From: Bacteroidales bacterium
Lineage (GTDB): Bacteria > Bacteroidota > Bacteroidia > Bacteroidales > UBA1715
DNA length: 64,000 nt
Direction: 5' to 3'
NCBI GenBank assembly: GCA_017516865.1
Contig: JAFXAU010000021.1
Location: forward strand, 1-64,000
The position numbers were made by a program, and so were the translations under genes. Under the pieces are notes generated by a model that was not told the origin of the DNA, searched no databases, and saw nothing but the letters and a program-made list of their open reading frames with translations. This document shows positions 1-7,907 of this stretch, one piece after another. Position 1 is the first letter of the stretch, and each line of letters starts with the position of its first letter.

Positions 1-17
1 AAAAATCAACGTCGTTC

Positions 18-83
18 CGCTAAAAGAATAAAATTGCCGCTCCGCACAATCCAAACGCAGGGCAATGCTATTCTTTTTTAACG
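18..83. repeat. imperfect inverted repeat in non-coding left edge
   Basis: Positions 18-38 and 61-83 are near-complementary arms (about 18 of 21 positions pair, with two short gaps) around a 22-nt centre. The rest of 1-260 holds no convincing gene. A run of ten G lies at 234-243. The arms could be a decayed mobile-element end or a structured RNA remnant; nothing in the sequence decides this. Confidence 0.35.
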
Positions 84-266
84 CTACACTATGTTGATTT
101 TCTATACGCCAACCAGCTAAGTCGGAAGATATTCTGCTCACAAAACGATAGCGTTGCGACTTTGCAGGCGAGCGTGAAGAAAATCTTTGAACGAAGCGTT
201 AAGAACTCTCGGCTTGGCGGCGTTAGCTTGTGTGGGGGGGGGGAGCCAGAGCAACGGCTATATAAC

Positions 267-298
267 AAAAAAGGCTTGTAAAACCACAAGCCTTTTTT
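267..298 (-). terminator. terminator downstream of tRNA-Pro
   Basis: A 13-bp perfect hairpin (267-279 with 286-298) has a six-base loop and ends in a T run when read on the minus strand. It lies just past the 3' end of the tRNA. The A and T runs make it usable in both directions. Confidence 0.8.
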
Positions 299-304
299 CT
301 TTGT

Positions 305-378
305 CGGGGTAACAGGATTCGAACCTGTGACCTCTTGGTCCCAAACCAAGCATACTAACCGGACTGTACTATACCCCG
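305..378 (-). tRNA. tRNA-Pro (anticodon TGG)
   Basis: On the minus strand the 74-nt sequence folds into a complete cloverleaf. The acceptor stem is CGGGGTA with TACCCCG. The anticodon stem is CTTGG with CCAAG around the loop TTTGGGA, giving anticodon TGG for proline. The T arm holds the usual GGTTCGAATCC. The CCA end is not encoded; the next bases are ACA. A Bacteroidetes-type promoter lies directly upstream and a hairpin terminator downstream, so this is a single-gene unit. Confidence 0.95.
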
Positions 379-389
379 AAAAAGTGTTG

Positions 390-420
390 CAAAAATAAAG
401 GTATTTTTTGTATTTGCAAC
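390..420 (-). promoter_or_regulatory. promoter of tRNA-Pro
   Basis: On the minus strand a -7 box TATTTTTG (390-397) matches the Bacteroidetes consensus TAnnTTTG. A GTTG box (417-420, consensus TTTG) sits 19 nt upstream. Transcription would begin near the mature tRNA 5' end. Confidence 0.65.
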
Positions 421-478
421 TTTCTAATGAAATATTTTCATTTAAAATTGTATTTTTGGAAAAGTTATTGAATTTGAG

Positions 479-3400
479 TTGGGAAATTTTTGGAAGACAT
501 ATAGATTTCTATTTTTGGCGGCCGTGGCGTTCGTCGTGGCTGTCGTGCCACATTTGACAAGTTCTACACGGAACGTTCCGAACCGCGACTATGCACAGTT
601 TCAGTCTGTCATACAAAAGAAGCAGCACGACATTGAACTGTTGCAAGAGAAACTTGTCGCCTTGCCCGATTCTGCAGATTTCGGCGATTTTGAGGCGTTT
701 CGGGAAAAATATATCCGTCAGATAAACAACAATGCTGTTTCGTTCCTCGTTTTCGAAAATCAAAAAATCCTCTACTGGTCCGACAACACGGTTCCTCCTT
801 ATTATCAACTGCTAAAACAAGACACGAAAGTAATTTTCAGCGGGAATGCCTGGTACTTGATTGATTCGGAGCAAAAAGGAGATAAGGAATTTTTTATCCT
901 GTCGCTTATAAAAACGCAGTATCCGTTCGAAAACGAGAATATCAAAAACGAGTTTCAGCGGGATTTTTCTATAGACAATAGCGTGGAAATCTACAGTGAG
1001 CCCTGCGACAACACGCACGAGATTTACGACTCCGACGGCAACTTCCTGCTCGCTCTTTCGAATGCAACTATCTCGGAAACAAGCAAATGGAAGCTTGTGG
1101 CACCGGTACTTTTGTTTGTGCTGAGTTTTGCGTTCTTTGTTTTGTTCCTGGGAATGTTCCCTAAGAAAAATTGGATATACTCTGTCGTAGCGTATCTGTT
1201 GCTATTTGGTGCGGCATTCGTCATGACGAAACAAGTGCCGAAGCATATCATGCTCTATCACGAATGCATAGTCATTCTTGTGCTTGCGTATATCGTATTT
1301 ACACTGAAAAAAGTATGGAAGTCCGAAATACTATCGTACGTCATTTTTAGTATAGTATCATTTATATTGTGCGGAACGGCTACAGGGTTTATTAAATCTT
1401 TGGCACTTCATTCAGGAATTGAGATGGAACTATTCAATTTGCTGAGTACAAACGCATTCAGTTTTATTGCATATTTCGAAATTGCCTCGCTGTTGTTTTT
1501 GTATTTTGCCTTTTGTTTCCGTTTTTCAAGAGCATTTGAATTTGACAAGAAATATTCGTTGCCACTGTTGGTTGGCATTTGTTTACTGACGCCATCGCTT
1601 ACATTTTTTCTGACAAAGTCGCCTTCGGAATTCTTTCCGTATTTGTTTGGTTTCTATTGCATTACGGTAATCTCAATCGTATTGTTTGCATATTTCCGCC
1701 GACACGAAAGTCCTACGTTTGCGTTGAAGTTAGTGTTCCTTGTGGCTACAGTTATCTATACCGAGACCGCCATCAGCATTTATCTTGACAAGCATAAGGC
1801 CGAAAATCGTTACGAACTTGCGAAGGAATGGGCAAACGAGCAAGATCCTGTGGCAGAGCAGTTTTTGGCTTCGGTTTATCGTTCCACCCGGTCGGACATG
1901 TTCTTAGATTCCATGATGAAAAAATCCGAGAATCAGGATGTGACAATCAAAGATTATCTACAAAAGACATATTTCAATGGCTGGCTCGGGCAATACGACT
2001 TGGAATGTACGGTTTGCGGAACCGACAGTGCATTTGCCGAGTCGAACCGTCTGCCAAACTGCGAGGCATATTTCCAGCAGATGGTTTCGACCAGCGGCAA
2101 GCATATTTCCGACACAAACTACTATTACATTAATAATCAGGACGGCAACATAACCTATTTTGACGCAATTGAATATAAACTTGCGAACGGCACTATTACG
2201 AAATTATACATAGAATTACACTCGAAAATAACCTCGCAAGTGTTCGGCTACCCGACAATTCTGCTTGACAACACCGAGAGCAACCAGTTCCCTGCCAATT
2301 ATTCTTTGGCAAAATATAAAAACGGGCTTCTTGTTTCAAAGCGGGGGAAATGTCCGTATCCGCAGAAACTTACGTTCCAAAGCGACACGAATTTTGCCAC
2401 CATTGTCGATTCTCAACATCATGTCGCCCACCTGATGTATAAAATCAGCGACCAATATACTGTTGTTGTAAGTAATAGAACATATCAGTTAAAGAACTAC
2501 TTTATGTGGTTCCCATATATCTTCCTGTTTTTCTTTTTGTTAATGCTTATTTTCTTAAAGTGTTGCGAACGCACGCCAATAACAATAAAACATTCATTAT
2601 CCGTACAAATAGAACGTTCACTTATAGGATTACTTATAGGCACGTTTGCCATTGTGATGATTGGAGGTTTATACTTTATGAAGTCATACAATTCTCGCCA
2701 GCAAAGAAAATTTTTGGAAGAAAAGATAGCTTCGGTTGCAAAGGAATTTTCGCAACAATACAAGGACTTTGGGTATTTGCCGCCAGAAGAAAAACACTTC
2801 ATTCAAAATAAGCTCGTGGAACTTGCAAACATCTATTCTTCCGACATAAATCTATTTGACACTCAAGGAGATATGATTGCCTCGTCGCGGCCTGAAATTT
2901 TCCAGTTCCGTTTGGTGAACGAAAAAATATCGACACAGGCATATTATCAGTTGATTGAACAAGGGCGGTCGTCGTTTTCGCAAGAGGAATCTATTGGAAA
3001 TCTGAAGTTTACGTCTTCGTATGTGTCAATCATAAATAACCAAAACACCATTCTGGGTTATTTGAATCTTCCGAATTTCTCGAACGAGGAGGAATTTAAA
3101 CAGCAGTTTGCCGGATTGATAGTCGGATTACTGAATTTATTGGTTGTTCTGTTATTGATTAGCACCATCTTCTCGATGTTTATTGCGAAACGCATTTCGG
3201 AGCCGTTGGTTGTTTTGCAGAACAAAATGACGAATGTCGCCCTTGGTGGCGAAAACGAGAAAATTGCGATTCAGGTTCCCGACGAACTGAACGGAGTTAT
3301 TCAGAACTACAACGAAATGATTGACAAGCTGAGCGTGAGCGCCGGCAAGCTTGCAAAGGCCGAACGTGAAATGGCATGGCGCGAGATGGCCCGCCAAATT

Positions 3401-4048
3401 GCCCATGAGATTAAAAATCCGCTCACGCCAATGAAATTGAGCCTTCAACTGCTTAACCGCTCATGGGACGAAAAAGACGAACGATTCGAGTCACGCTTAA
3501 AGTCTATCTCTAAAACAATGATAGAACAAATTGATACTCTTGCAGATACGGCAACTTCGTTCTCGGACTTTGCAAAGTTGTCTAAAGTAAATATTGAAGA
3601 TGTTGACATTAACAATCTGATACAGAATTGCGTAGTTATATTCAACAACGAAGAAAATGTGGAGGTGACGGCAGAATTTTATCAAGAGAATGTACTTGTC
3701 CGTGCCGACAAAGACAAAACGACCCGTATGCTCAATAATTTGGTGAAAAATGCGATTCAAGCCATTCCGAAAGAACGGCAGGGATTTGTGAAAGTTACCA
3801 CACAACCGACAGCCGACGGCTTTGTGAAAATAGCTGTTGCCGACAACGGGAAAGGTATTCCAGAAGATGCACAAAAACATATTTTTGAGCTGCACTTTAC
3901 CACGAAATCATCGGGTAGCGGATTCGGACTTGCAATCTGCAAAAGCATTGTAGACGCGTCGCAGGGCAAGATTTATTTTGAAACAGAAATCGACGTAGGG
4001 ACTACTTTTTTTGTAGAACTCCCGCTTGTTTCGAACGAAAATGAGTAA
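479..4048 (+). CDS. NtrY-like membrane sensor histidine kinase
   Basis: A large (1189 aa) integral-membrane histidine kinase. The N-terminal half has one anchor helix (about residues 9-27), an extracytoplasmic stretch, then a block of about seven membrane helices (about 205-430) and a second extracytoplasmic region. Two further helices bracket a third sensor region, and the last helix (about 878-903) leads into a HAMP domain. The HisKA motif AHEIKNPLTPM, with phosphoacceptor His976, is of the NtrY type. The ATPase domain has the N box (VKNAIQAI), DNGKGIP and the SGFGLAICKSIV box, so the catalytic core is intact. The start is TTG at 479; no ATG is available nearby, and in-frame ATT codons at 452 and 467 are alternatives. 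A possible -7 box TATTTTTG lies at 451-458. No response regulator is adjacent, so the partner is unknown. cdaA follows after 34 bp. Confidence 0.88.
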   Translation: MGNFWKTYRFLFLAAVAFVVAVVPHLTSSTRNVPNRDYAQFQSVIQKKQHDIELLQEKLVALPDSADFGDFEAFREKYIRQINNNAVSFLVFENQKILYWSDNTVPPYYQLLKQDTKVIFSGNAWYLIDSEQKGDKEFFILSLIKTQYPFENENIKNEFQRDFSIDNSVEIYSEPCDNTHEIYDSDGNFLLALSNATISETSKWKLVAPVLLFVLSFAFFVLFLGMFPKKNWIYSVVAYLLLFGAAFVMTKQVPKHIMLYHECIVILVLAYIVFTLKKVWKSEILSYVIFSIVSFILCGTATGFIKSLALHSGIEMELFNLLSTNAFSFIAYFEIASLLFLYFAFCFRFSRAFEFDKKYSLPLLVGICLLTPSLTFFLTKSPSEFFPYLFGFYCITVISIVLFAYFRRHESPTFALKLVFLVATVIYTETAISIYLDKHKAENRYELAKEWANEQDPVAEQFLASVYRSTRSDMFLDSMMKKSENQDVTIKDYLQKTYFNGWLGQYDLECTVCGTDSAFAESNRLPNCEAYFQQMVSTSGKHISDTNYYYINNQDGNITYFDAIEYKLANGTITKLYIELHSKITSQVFGYPTILLDNTESNQFPANYSLAKYKNGLLVSKRGKCPYPQKLTFQSDTNFATIVDSQHHVAHLMYKISDQYTVVVSNRTYQLKNYFMWFPYIFLFFFLLMLIFLKCCERTPITIKHSLSVQIERSLIGLLIGTFAIVMIGGLYFMKSYNSRQQRKFLEEKIASVAKEFSQQYKDFGYLPPEEKHFIQNKLVELANIYSSDINLFDTQGDMIASSRPEIFQFRLVNEKISTQAYYQLIEQGRSSFSQEESIGNLKFTSSYVSIINNQNTILGYLNLPNFSNEEEFKQQFAGLIVGLLNLLVVLLLISTIFSMFIAKRISEPLVVLQNKMTNVALGGENEKIAIQVPDELNGVIQNYNEMIDKLSVSAGKLAKAEREMAWREMARQIAHEIKNPLTPMKLSLQLLNRSWDEKDERFESRLKSISKTMIEQIDTLADTATSFSDFAKLSKVNIEDVDINNLIQNCVVIFNNEENVEVTAEFYQENVLVRADKDKTTRMLNNLVKNAIQAIPKERQGFVKVTTQPTADGFVKIAVADNGKGIPEDAQKHIFELHFTTKSSGSGFGLAICKSIVDASQGKIYFETEIDVGTTFFVELPLVSNENE

Positions 4049-4082
4049 AGTTTTATATCTTTGGACGATTCTCAAGTAGGAA

Positions 4083-4868
4083 ATGATACCGATATTTATA
4101 ACATTTGAATTCGTTGATTTTGTCGACATTTTTCTAGTCGCACTGCTTATGTACGAGGTGTACAAACTGATACGCGGCACTGCCGGTATGAACGTATTTC
4201 TCGGTATAATTGCGTTTTACATTGTATGGCTGATTGTACGTGCACTGCACATGGAAATGCTCACAAGAATTTTGGGACAGTTCATCAGCATTGGCGGTCT
4301 TGCCCTCGTTATTTTGTTCCAAACAGAAATCCGAAGATTCTTGACAATGGTGGGCAACCGCTACTTGCATTCGCAAGGACGGAAACGGTTCTCAAAATTG
4401 CTGAATCTAAGTCAGGAACGTATTCCAGACGAGGCAATTACAGAAATTGCCGATGCAGTTTTCACCATGGCTTCGTCTAAAACGGGAGCATTGATAGTGC
4501 TTTCGCCAATGAAAGAGACCATTTTGCCATATTTACAGTCGGGAGAATTGATTGAATCACGAATTTCGTCGGCGTTGCTGCAAAATATTTTTTACAAAAA
4601 CACACCTCTGCACGACGGAGCAGTAATAATTGTGGGACGGAAAATTTTGGCGGCAAAAAGTGTGCTCCCGATTTCAAAAGCAGCGAATCTGCCTATGGAG
4701 TTTGGTATGCGTCACCGTTCGGCTCTGGGCATGAGCGAAGAAACCAACACACTCATCATTGTTGTGTCGGAACAGACGGGCGGCGTTTCGTACTTTATGC
4801 AGGGACGATACGAAAAAGTCGAAAATCGCGAAGAATTGGAAAACATAATTAAACAACGTCAACAGTAA
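4083..4868 (+). CDS. cdaA: diadenylate cyclase CdaA (c-di-AMP synthase)
   Basis: Makes cyclic di-AMP from two ATP at the membrane. About three N-terminal helices (residues 1-85) precede a DisA_N catalytic domain. The two family signatures are present and intact: DGA at 178-180 within LHDGAVII, and RHR at 210-212 within GMRHRSALGMSE. The length of 261 aa is usual for CdaA. The last base of its stop codon is the first base of the rarA start, so the two genes are translationally coupled. The more familiar Bacteroidetes neighbour, dihydropteroate synthase, is not here. Confidence 0.93.
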   Translation: MIPIFITFEFVDFVDIFLVALLMYEVYKLIRGTAGMNVFLGIIAFYIVWLIVRALHMEMLTRILGQFISIGGLALVILFQTEIRRFLTMVGNRYLHSQGRKRFSKLLNLSQERIPDEAITEIADAVFTMASSKTGALIVLSPMKETILPYLQSGELIESRISSALLQNIFYKNTPLHDGAVIIVGRKILAAKSVLPISKAANLPMEFGMRHRSALGMSEETNTLIIVVSEQTGGVSYFMQGRYEKVENREELENIIKQRQQ

Positions 4869-6151
4869 TGGGAATACAGCAACCGTTAGCGGAAAGAATG
4901 CGTCCGAAGTCGTTGGACGACTATTTAGGGCAGAAGCATTTAGTTGCAAAAGGGGCTGTGCTTCGCAATACGATTGAATCGGGACGGATTTCGTCAATGA
5001 TATTGTGGGGACCGCCGGGAGTGGGAAAAACGACGCTGGCTCAAATTATTTCCAAAAGCCTTGAACGGCCGTTTTTTACGTTAAGTGCGGTAAATTCCGG
5101 AGTGAAAGACGTTCGCGACGTGTTGGACAAGGCAAAACATTCCCAGTTTTTTGATTCCCCCAATCCGCTGCTGTTCATCGACGAGATTCATCGTTTCAAC
5201 AAGTCACAGCAAGACTCTTTGCTGGCTGCGGTCGAAAACGGAACAGTCACACTTATTGGTGCCACTACCGAAAATCCTTCGTTCGAGGTTATTTCCCCTC
5301 TTTTATCACGTTGTCAGGTTTACGTATTGAAGTCGTTGGAAAAATCTGATTTACAACAACTTTTAAACAAAGCACTGAAAGAGGACGTTGTGTTAAAAGA
5401 ATTGAACATCACGGTCAAAGAAGACGAGGCTCTTATGCGTTTTTCCGGCGGCGATGCTCGTAAGCTGCTAAATGTGCTCGAAATTGTGGTGAACGCACAG
5501 GCAGGGACAAAAAAGATTGTCATTACCAACGATGTGGTGACGAAAACGTTGCAGGAAAACATTGCCTTGTACGACAAGGGAGGCGAACAGCACTACGACA
5601 TTATTTCCGCCTTTATAAAATCCATTCGTGGCAGCGACCCCAATGCCGCCGTGTATTGGCTTGCCCGAATGTTGGAAGGCGGCGAGGATATTAAATTCAT
5701 TGCCCGTCGGTTGCTTATTTCCGCCTCGGAAGACATTGGCCTGGCAAATCCCAATGCGCTGTTGTTGGCTCAAAGTTGCTTCAACGCCGTTTCGGTCATA
5801 GGCATGCCCGAAGCACGCATAATTCTTTCAGAAACAACAATTTACCTTGCCACGTCACAAAAAAGCAATTCTGCATATTTGGCCATCGACGCCGCTTTAG
5901 CAAAAGTAAAACAATCGGGCATGTTGCCTGTTCCGTTACATCTTCGGAATGCTCCAACAAAATTGATGGAAGAATTGAAATACGGCGACGGTTACAAATA
6001 TTCTCACGACTATCCGGGACACTTTGTTAAACAAGAATTTTTGCCTACCGAGCTTTCACACGAAACATTCTGGAAGCCAGCCGAAAACAAACGCGAGGAT
6101 GACACCAAGAAATACATGCAGTCGCTTTGGAAAGATAAATATTCGTTTTAA
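4868..6151 (+). CDS. rarA: replication-associated recombination protein RarA (MgsA)
   Basis: An AAA+ ATPase of the clamp-loader-like class that acts at stalled replication forks. Walker A is GPPGVGKT at residues 48-55 and Walker B is LLFIDEIHRF. Sensor 1 (GATTENPSFE) and the arginine-finger region (LLSRC) are present. The C-terminal RarA domain is recognisable by the stretch SIRGSDPNAAVYWLARML and by ASEDIGLANP. The length of 427 aa is typical. It overlaps cdaA by one base and the DUF5131 gene begins 12 bp downstream, so all appear to be one transcription unit. Confidence 0.95.
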   Translation: MGIQQPLAERMRPKSLDDYLGQKHLVAKGAVLRNTIESGRISSMILWGPPGVGKTTLAQIISKSLERPFFTLSAVNSGVKDVRDVLDKAKHSQFFDSPNPLLFIDEIHRFNKSQQDSLLAAVENGTVTLIGATTENPSFEVISPLLSRCQVYVLKSLEKSDLQQLLNKALKEDVVLKELNITVKEDEALMRFSGGDARKLLNVLEIVVNAQAGTKKIVITNDVVTKTLQENIALYDKGGEQHYDIISAFIKSIRGSDPNAAVYWLARMLEGGEDIKFIARRLLISASEDIGLANPNALLLAQSCFNAVSVIGMPEARIILSETTIYLATSQKSNSAYLAIDAALAKVKQSGMLPVPLHLRNAPTKLMEELKYGDGYKYSHDYPGHFVKQEFLPTELSHETFWKPAENKREDDTKKYMQSLWKDKYSF

Positions 6152-6162
6152 AGAATACATCA

Positions 6163-6951
6163 ATGTCCGAATCGTGGAGCATATATGCCGACTGGAATCC
6201 GTGGCATGGTTGCACAAAAATCAGTGCAGGTTGCAAATATTGCTACGTATATAGACAAGACGAAATGTACGGCTGCGAGATTGGCAGTAACATGGCTCGA
6301 AAGACGGCCGCCTTCGATTTGCCAATAAAACGAAAACGCGACAAATCCTACAAAATTCCTTCGGGGAAGGTCGTTTTTACTTGTTTTACGTCGGATTTTT
6401 TTCTGAAAGACGCCGATGAATGGCGACCAGAATGCTGGCGAATGATAAAGGAACGGTCGGATTGTATGTTTTTCTTTTTCACCAAACGAATCGACCGTTT
6501 TGCCGAATGCATACCTTCCGACTGGGGCGACGGATACGACAACGTTCTCATAGGTTGCACCATTGAAAATCAGGAAATGACAGATTATCGTCTGCCGTTG
6601 TTCATGGCCGCTCCCATCAAACATAAAATTCTTGCCGTTGCACCATTGCTTGGGCCAATCAATCTTTCGTCCTATCTTGATTCTTCGATAGAAGAAGTTT
6701 CCGTCGGTGGAGAATCGGGAGTGAACGCCCGTCCATGCAATTACAACTGGATTCTTGACATTCGTCGTCAGTGCGTGGAAAAGAACGTGCCGTTCCGTTT
6801 CCACCAAACTGGCGCTTATTTCATAAAAGACGGCAAAACGTACCGCATTTTACGGAAATATCAACTTAGTCAGGCACACAAAGCAAATATCAATTTCGGC
6901 ATAAAAGATTATTACGTGCCCTCAAAAGCCAACACAGACGGCTGGGAATAA
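6163..6951 (+). CDS. DUF5131 (phage Gp37/Gp68) family protein, radical-SAM-like
   Basis: A 262-aa protein that begins with the family hallmark NPWHGCTKISAGCKYCY. Cys17, Cys24 and Cys27 form a C-x6-C-x2-C cluster resembling the iron-sulfur site of radical SAM enzymes, although with different spacing from the usual CxxxCxxC. The body alternates short strands and helices as in a TIM-barrel-like fold, and includes VGGESG. The family is common in phages and genome islands. Its substrate is unknown; DNA or RNA base chemistry is often suspected. It sits 12 bp after rarA on the same strand. Confidence 0.8.
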   Translation: MSESWSIYADWNPWHGCTKISAGCKYCYVYRQDEMYGCEIGSNMARKTAAFDLPIKRKRDKSYKIPSGKVVFTCFTSDFFLKDADEWRPECWRMIKERSDCMFFFFTKRIDRFAECIPSDWGDGYDNVLIGCTIENQEMTDYRLPLFMAAPIKHKILAVAPLLGPINLSSYLDSSIEEVSVGGESGVNARPCNYNWILDIRRQCVEKNVPFRFHQTGAYFIKDGKTYRILRKYQLSQAHKANINFGIKDYYVPSKANTDGWE

Positions 6952-6991
6952 CAGATTATTCCCGCAACGACACTTTCGCCGTATCGTCCAA

Positions 6992-7750
6992 CTACTTTTT
7001 TGTCTTAGAATTCTTGTTCTTTGTTGATTTAGTAAGCATGGCAAATTCTTTCTTGGCTTTTTCCATTTGTGCCAAGAATTCTGGACTTGTGTGCATTTTA
7101 GCAACTGCCGCCGAAGCCGCAAGCCGACCTGCATCCACGTCGCTTTGCCAATGGGCACCGACAATCACACGACTTTCGCTGAACATAAATCCGCGAGCCA
7201 GCAACGTGTCGGCATTGGCAGGATTTATTTCCGTAAGAATCAAGGCTGCCGTCCAGCCCCGAAGAGTATGTCCCGACGGATAAGAACCATTGTGCGACAG
7301 CGTCTCGTCGTCCCACGGAGCAAGCGACGGCTCGTGGAAACGGGCGAACGGACGCTTACGCATATAATGTCTTTTGGGATATGTGCCGATAAAATCAGCT
7401 GTGCGAAGCGACTTGGCAAAGAGTTTATAGATTTCGGGAGTCGTTTCTTTTGAAATGGTAAGTCCGAACGGCACGCTGAATTCCTTGCACATATTGTCGG
7501 TTGTACAATCGGCATCGCGAATGGCAATTGCCGCACGTGCGGAGTCATTCCGCATTTCCTTGCCCCAAAAATAACGCATTATATCGTGCGAAAACGCTTC
7601 GCTGAGCGTATCGGGAGGCGGTGGAAGAAATTTGAGCATATCGGGCATCTCTTCCCGAGTGAAATACGCTTCGGATTCTTGAGCAACAGCAGACAAAGAG
7701 CCGAGAATCGTGCAAAAACCGATGATGAAAATAAGTCGTAATTGTTTCAT
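6992..7750 (-). CDS. PAP2-type class A acid phosphatase (PhoN-like)
   Basis: A secreted non-specific phosphatase of the periplasm. A signal peptide ends near AVAQ (residues 21-24). The PAP2/vanadium-haloperoxidase signature is present in order: KRPFARF (first motif), GSYPSGHT (second motif with catalytic His) and SRVIVGAHWQSDVDAGR (third motif with the nucleophilic His and Asp). GSYPSGHT is the class A bacterial acid phosphatase pattern. The lysine-rich C-terminus is probably disordered. It converges on the DUF5131 gene, and a -7 box TATCTTTG lies at 7776-7783. Confidence 0.9.
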   Translation of the reverse strand: MKQLRLIFIIGFCTILGSLSAVAQESEAYFTREEMPDMLKFLPPPPDTLSEAFSHDIMRYFWGKEMRNDSARAAIAIRDADCTTDNMCKEFSVPFGLTISKETTPEIYKLFAKSLRTADFIGTYPKRHYMRKRPFARFHEPSLAPWDDETLSHNGSYPSGHTLRGWTAALILTEINPANADTLLARGFMFSESRVIVGAHWQSDVDAGRLAASAAVAKMHTSPEFLAQMEKAKKEFAMLTKSTKNKNSKTKK

Positions 7751-7775
7751 TGTTAATTTAATAATTGATACATCA

Positions 7776-7783
7776 CAAAGATA
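7776..7783 (-). promoter_or_regulatory. -7 box of the acid phosphatase gene
   Basis: TATCTTTG on the minus strand matches TAnnTTTG and lies 26 nt before the start codon. No clear -33 box is seen. Confidence 0.45.
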
Positions 7784-7884
7784 GGAAGAATTTTGGGGAA
7801 AGTATATGAAATTAATGTATTGAAATAAGTTCGTTTACGAATTGTAACTTGTGATAGTTCTTATTATTTTTCCAAGAAAATCGC

Positions 7885-7892
7885 TATTTTTG
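7885..7892 (+). promoter_or_regulatory. -7 box of the NSS symporter operon
   Basis: TATTTTTG matches TAnnTTTG and lies 16 nt before the ATG at 7908. It rules out the longer reading frame beginning with GTG at 7851, which would start upstream of the promoter. Confidence 0.55.
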
Positions 7893-7907
7893 CATAACGA
7901 AAATTCT

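Noticed and set aside
89..349. 86-codon frame on the minus strand
   Set aside because: It runs through part of tRNA-Pro and its terminator, and the translation contains repeats of low complexity.
6160..6807. 215-codon frame opposite the DUF5131 gene
   Set aside because: The plus-strand frame holds the cysteine signature; the opposite frame has no family features.
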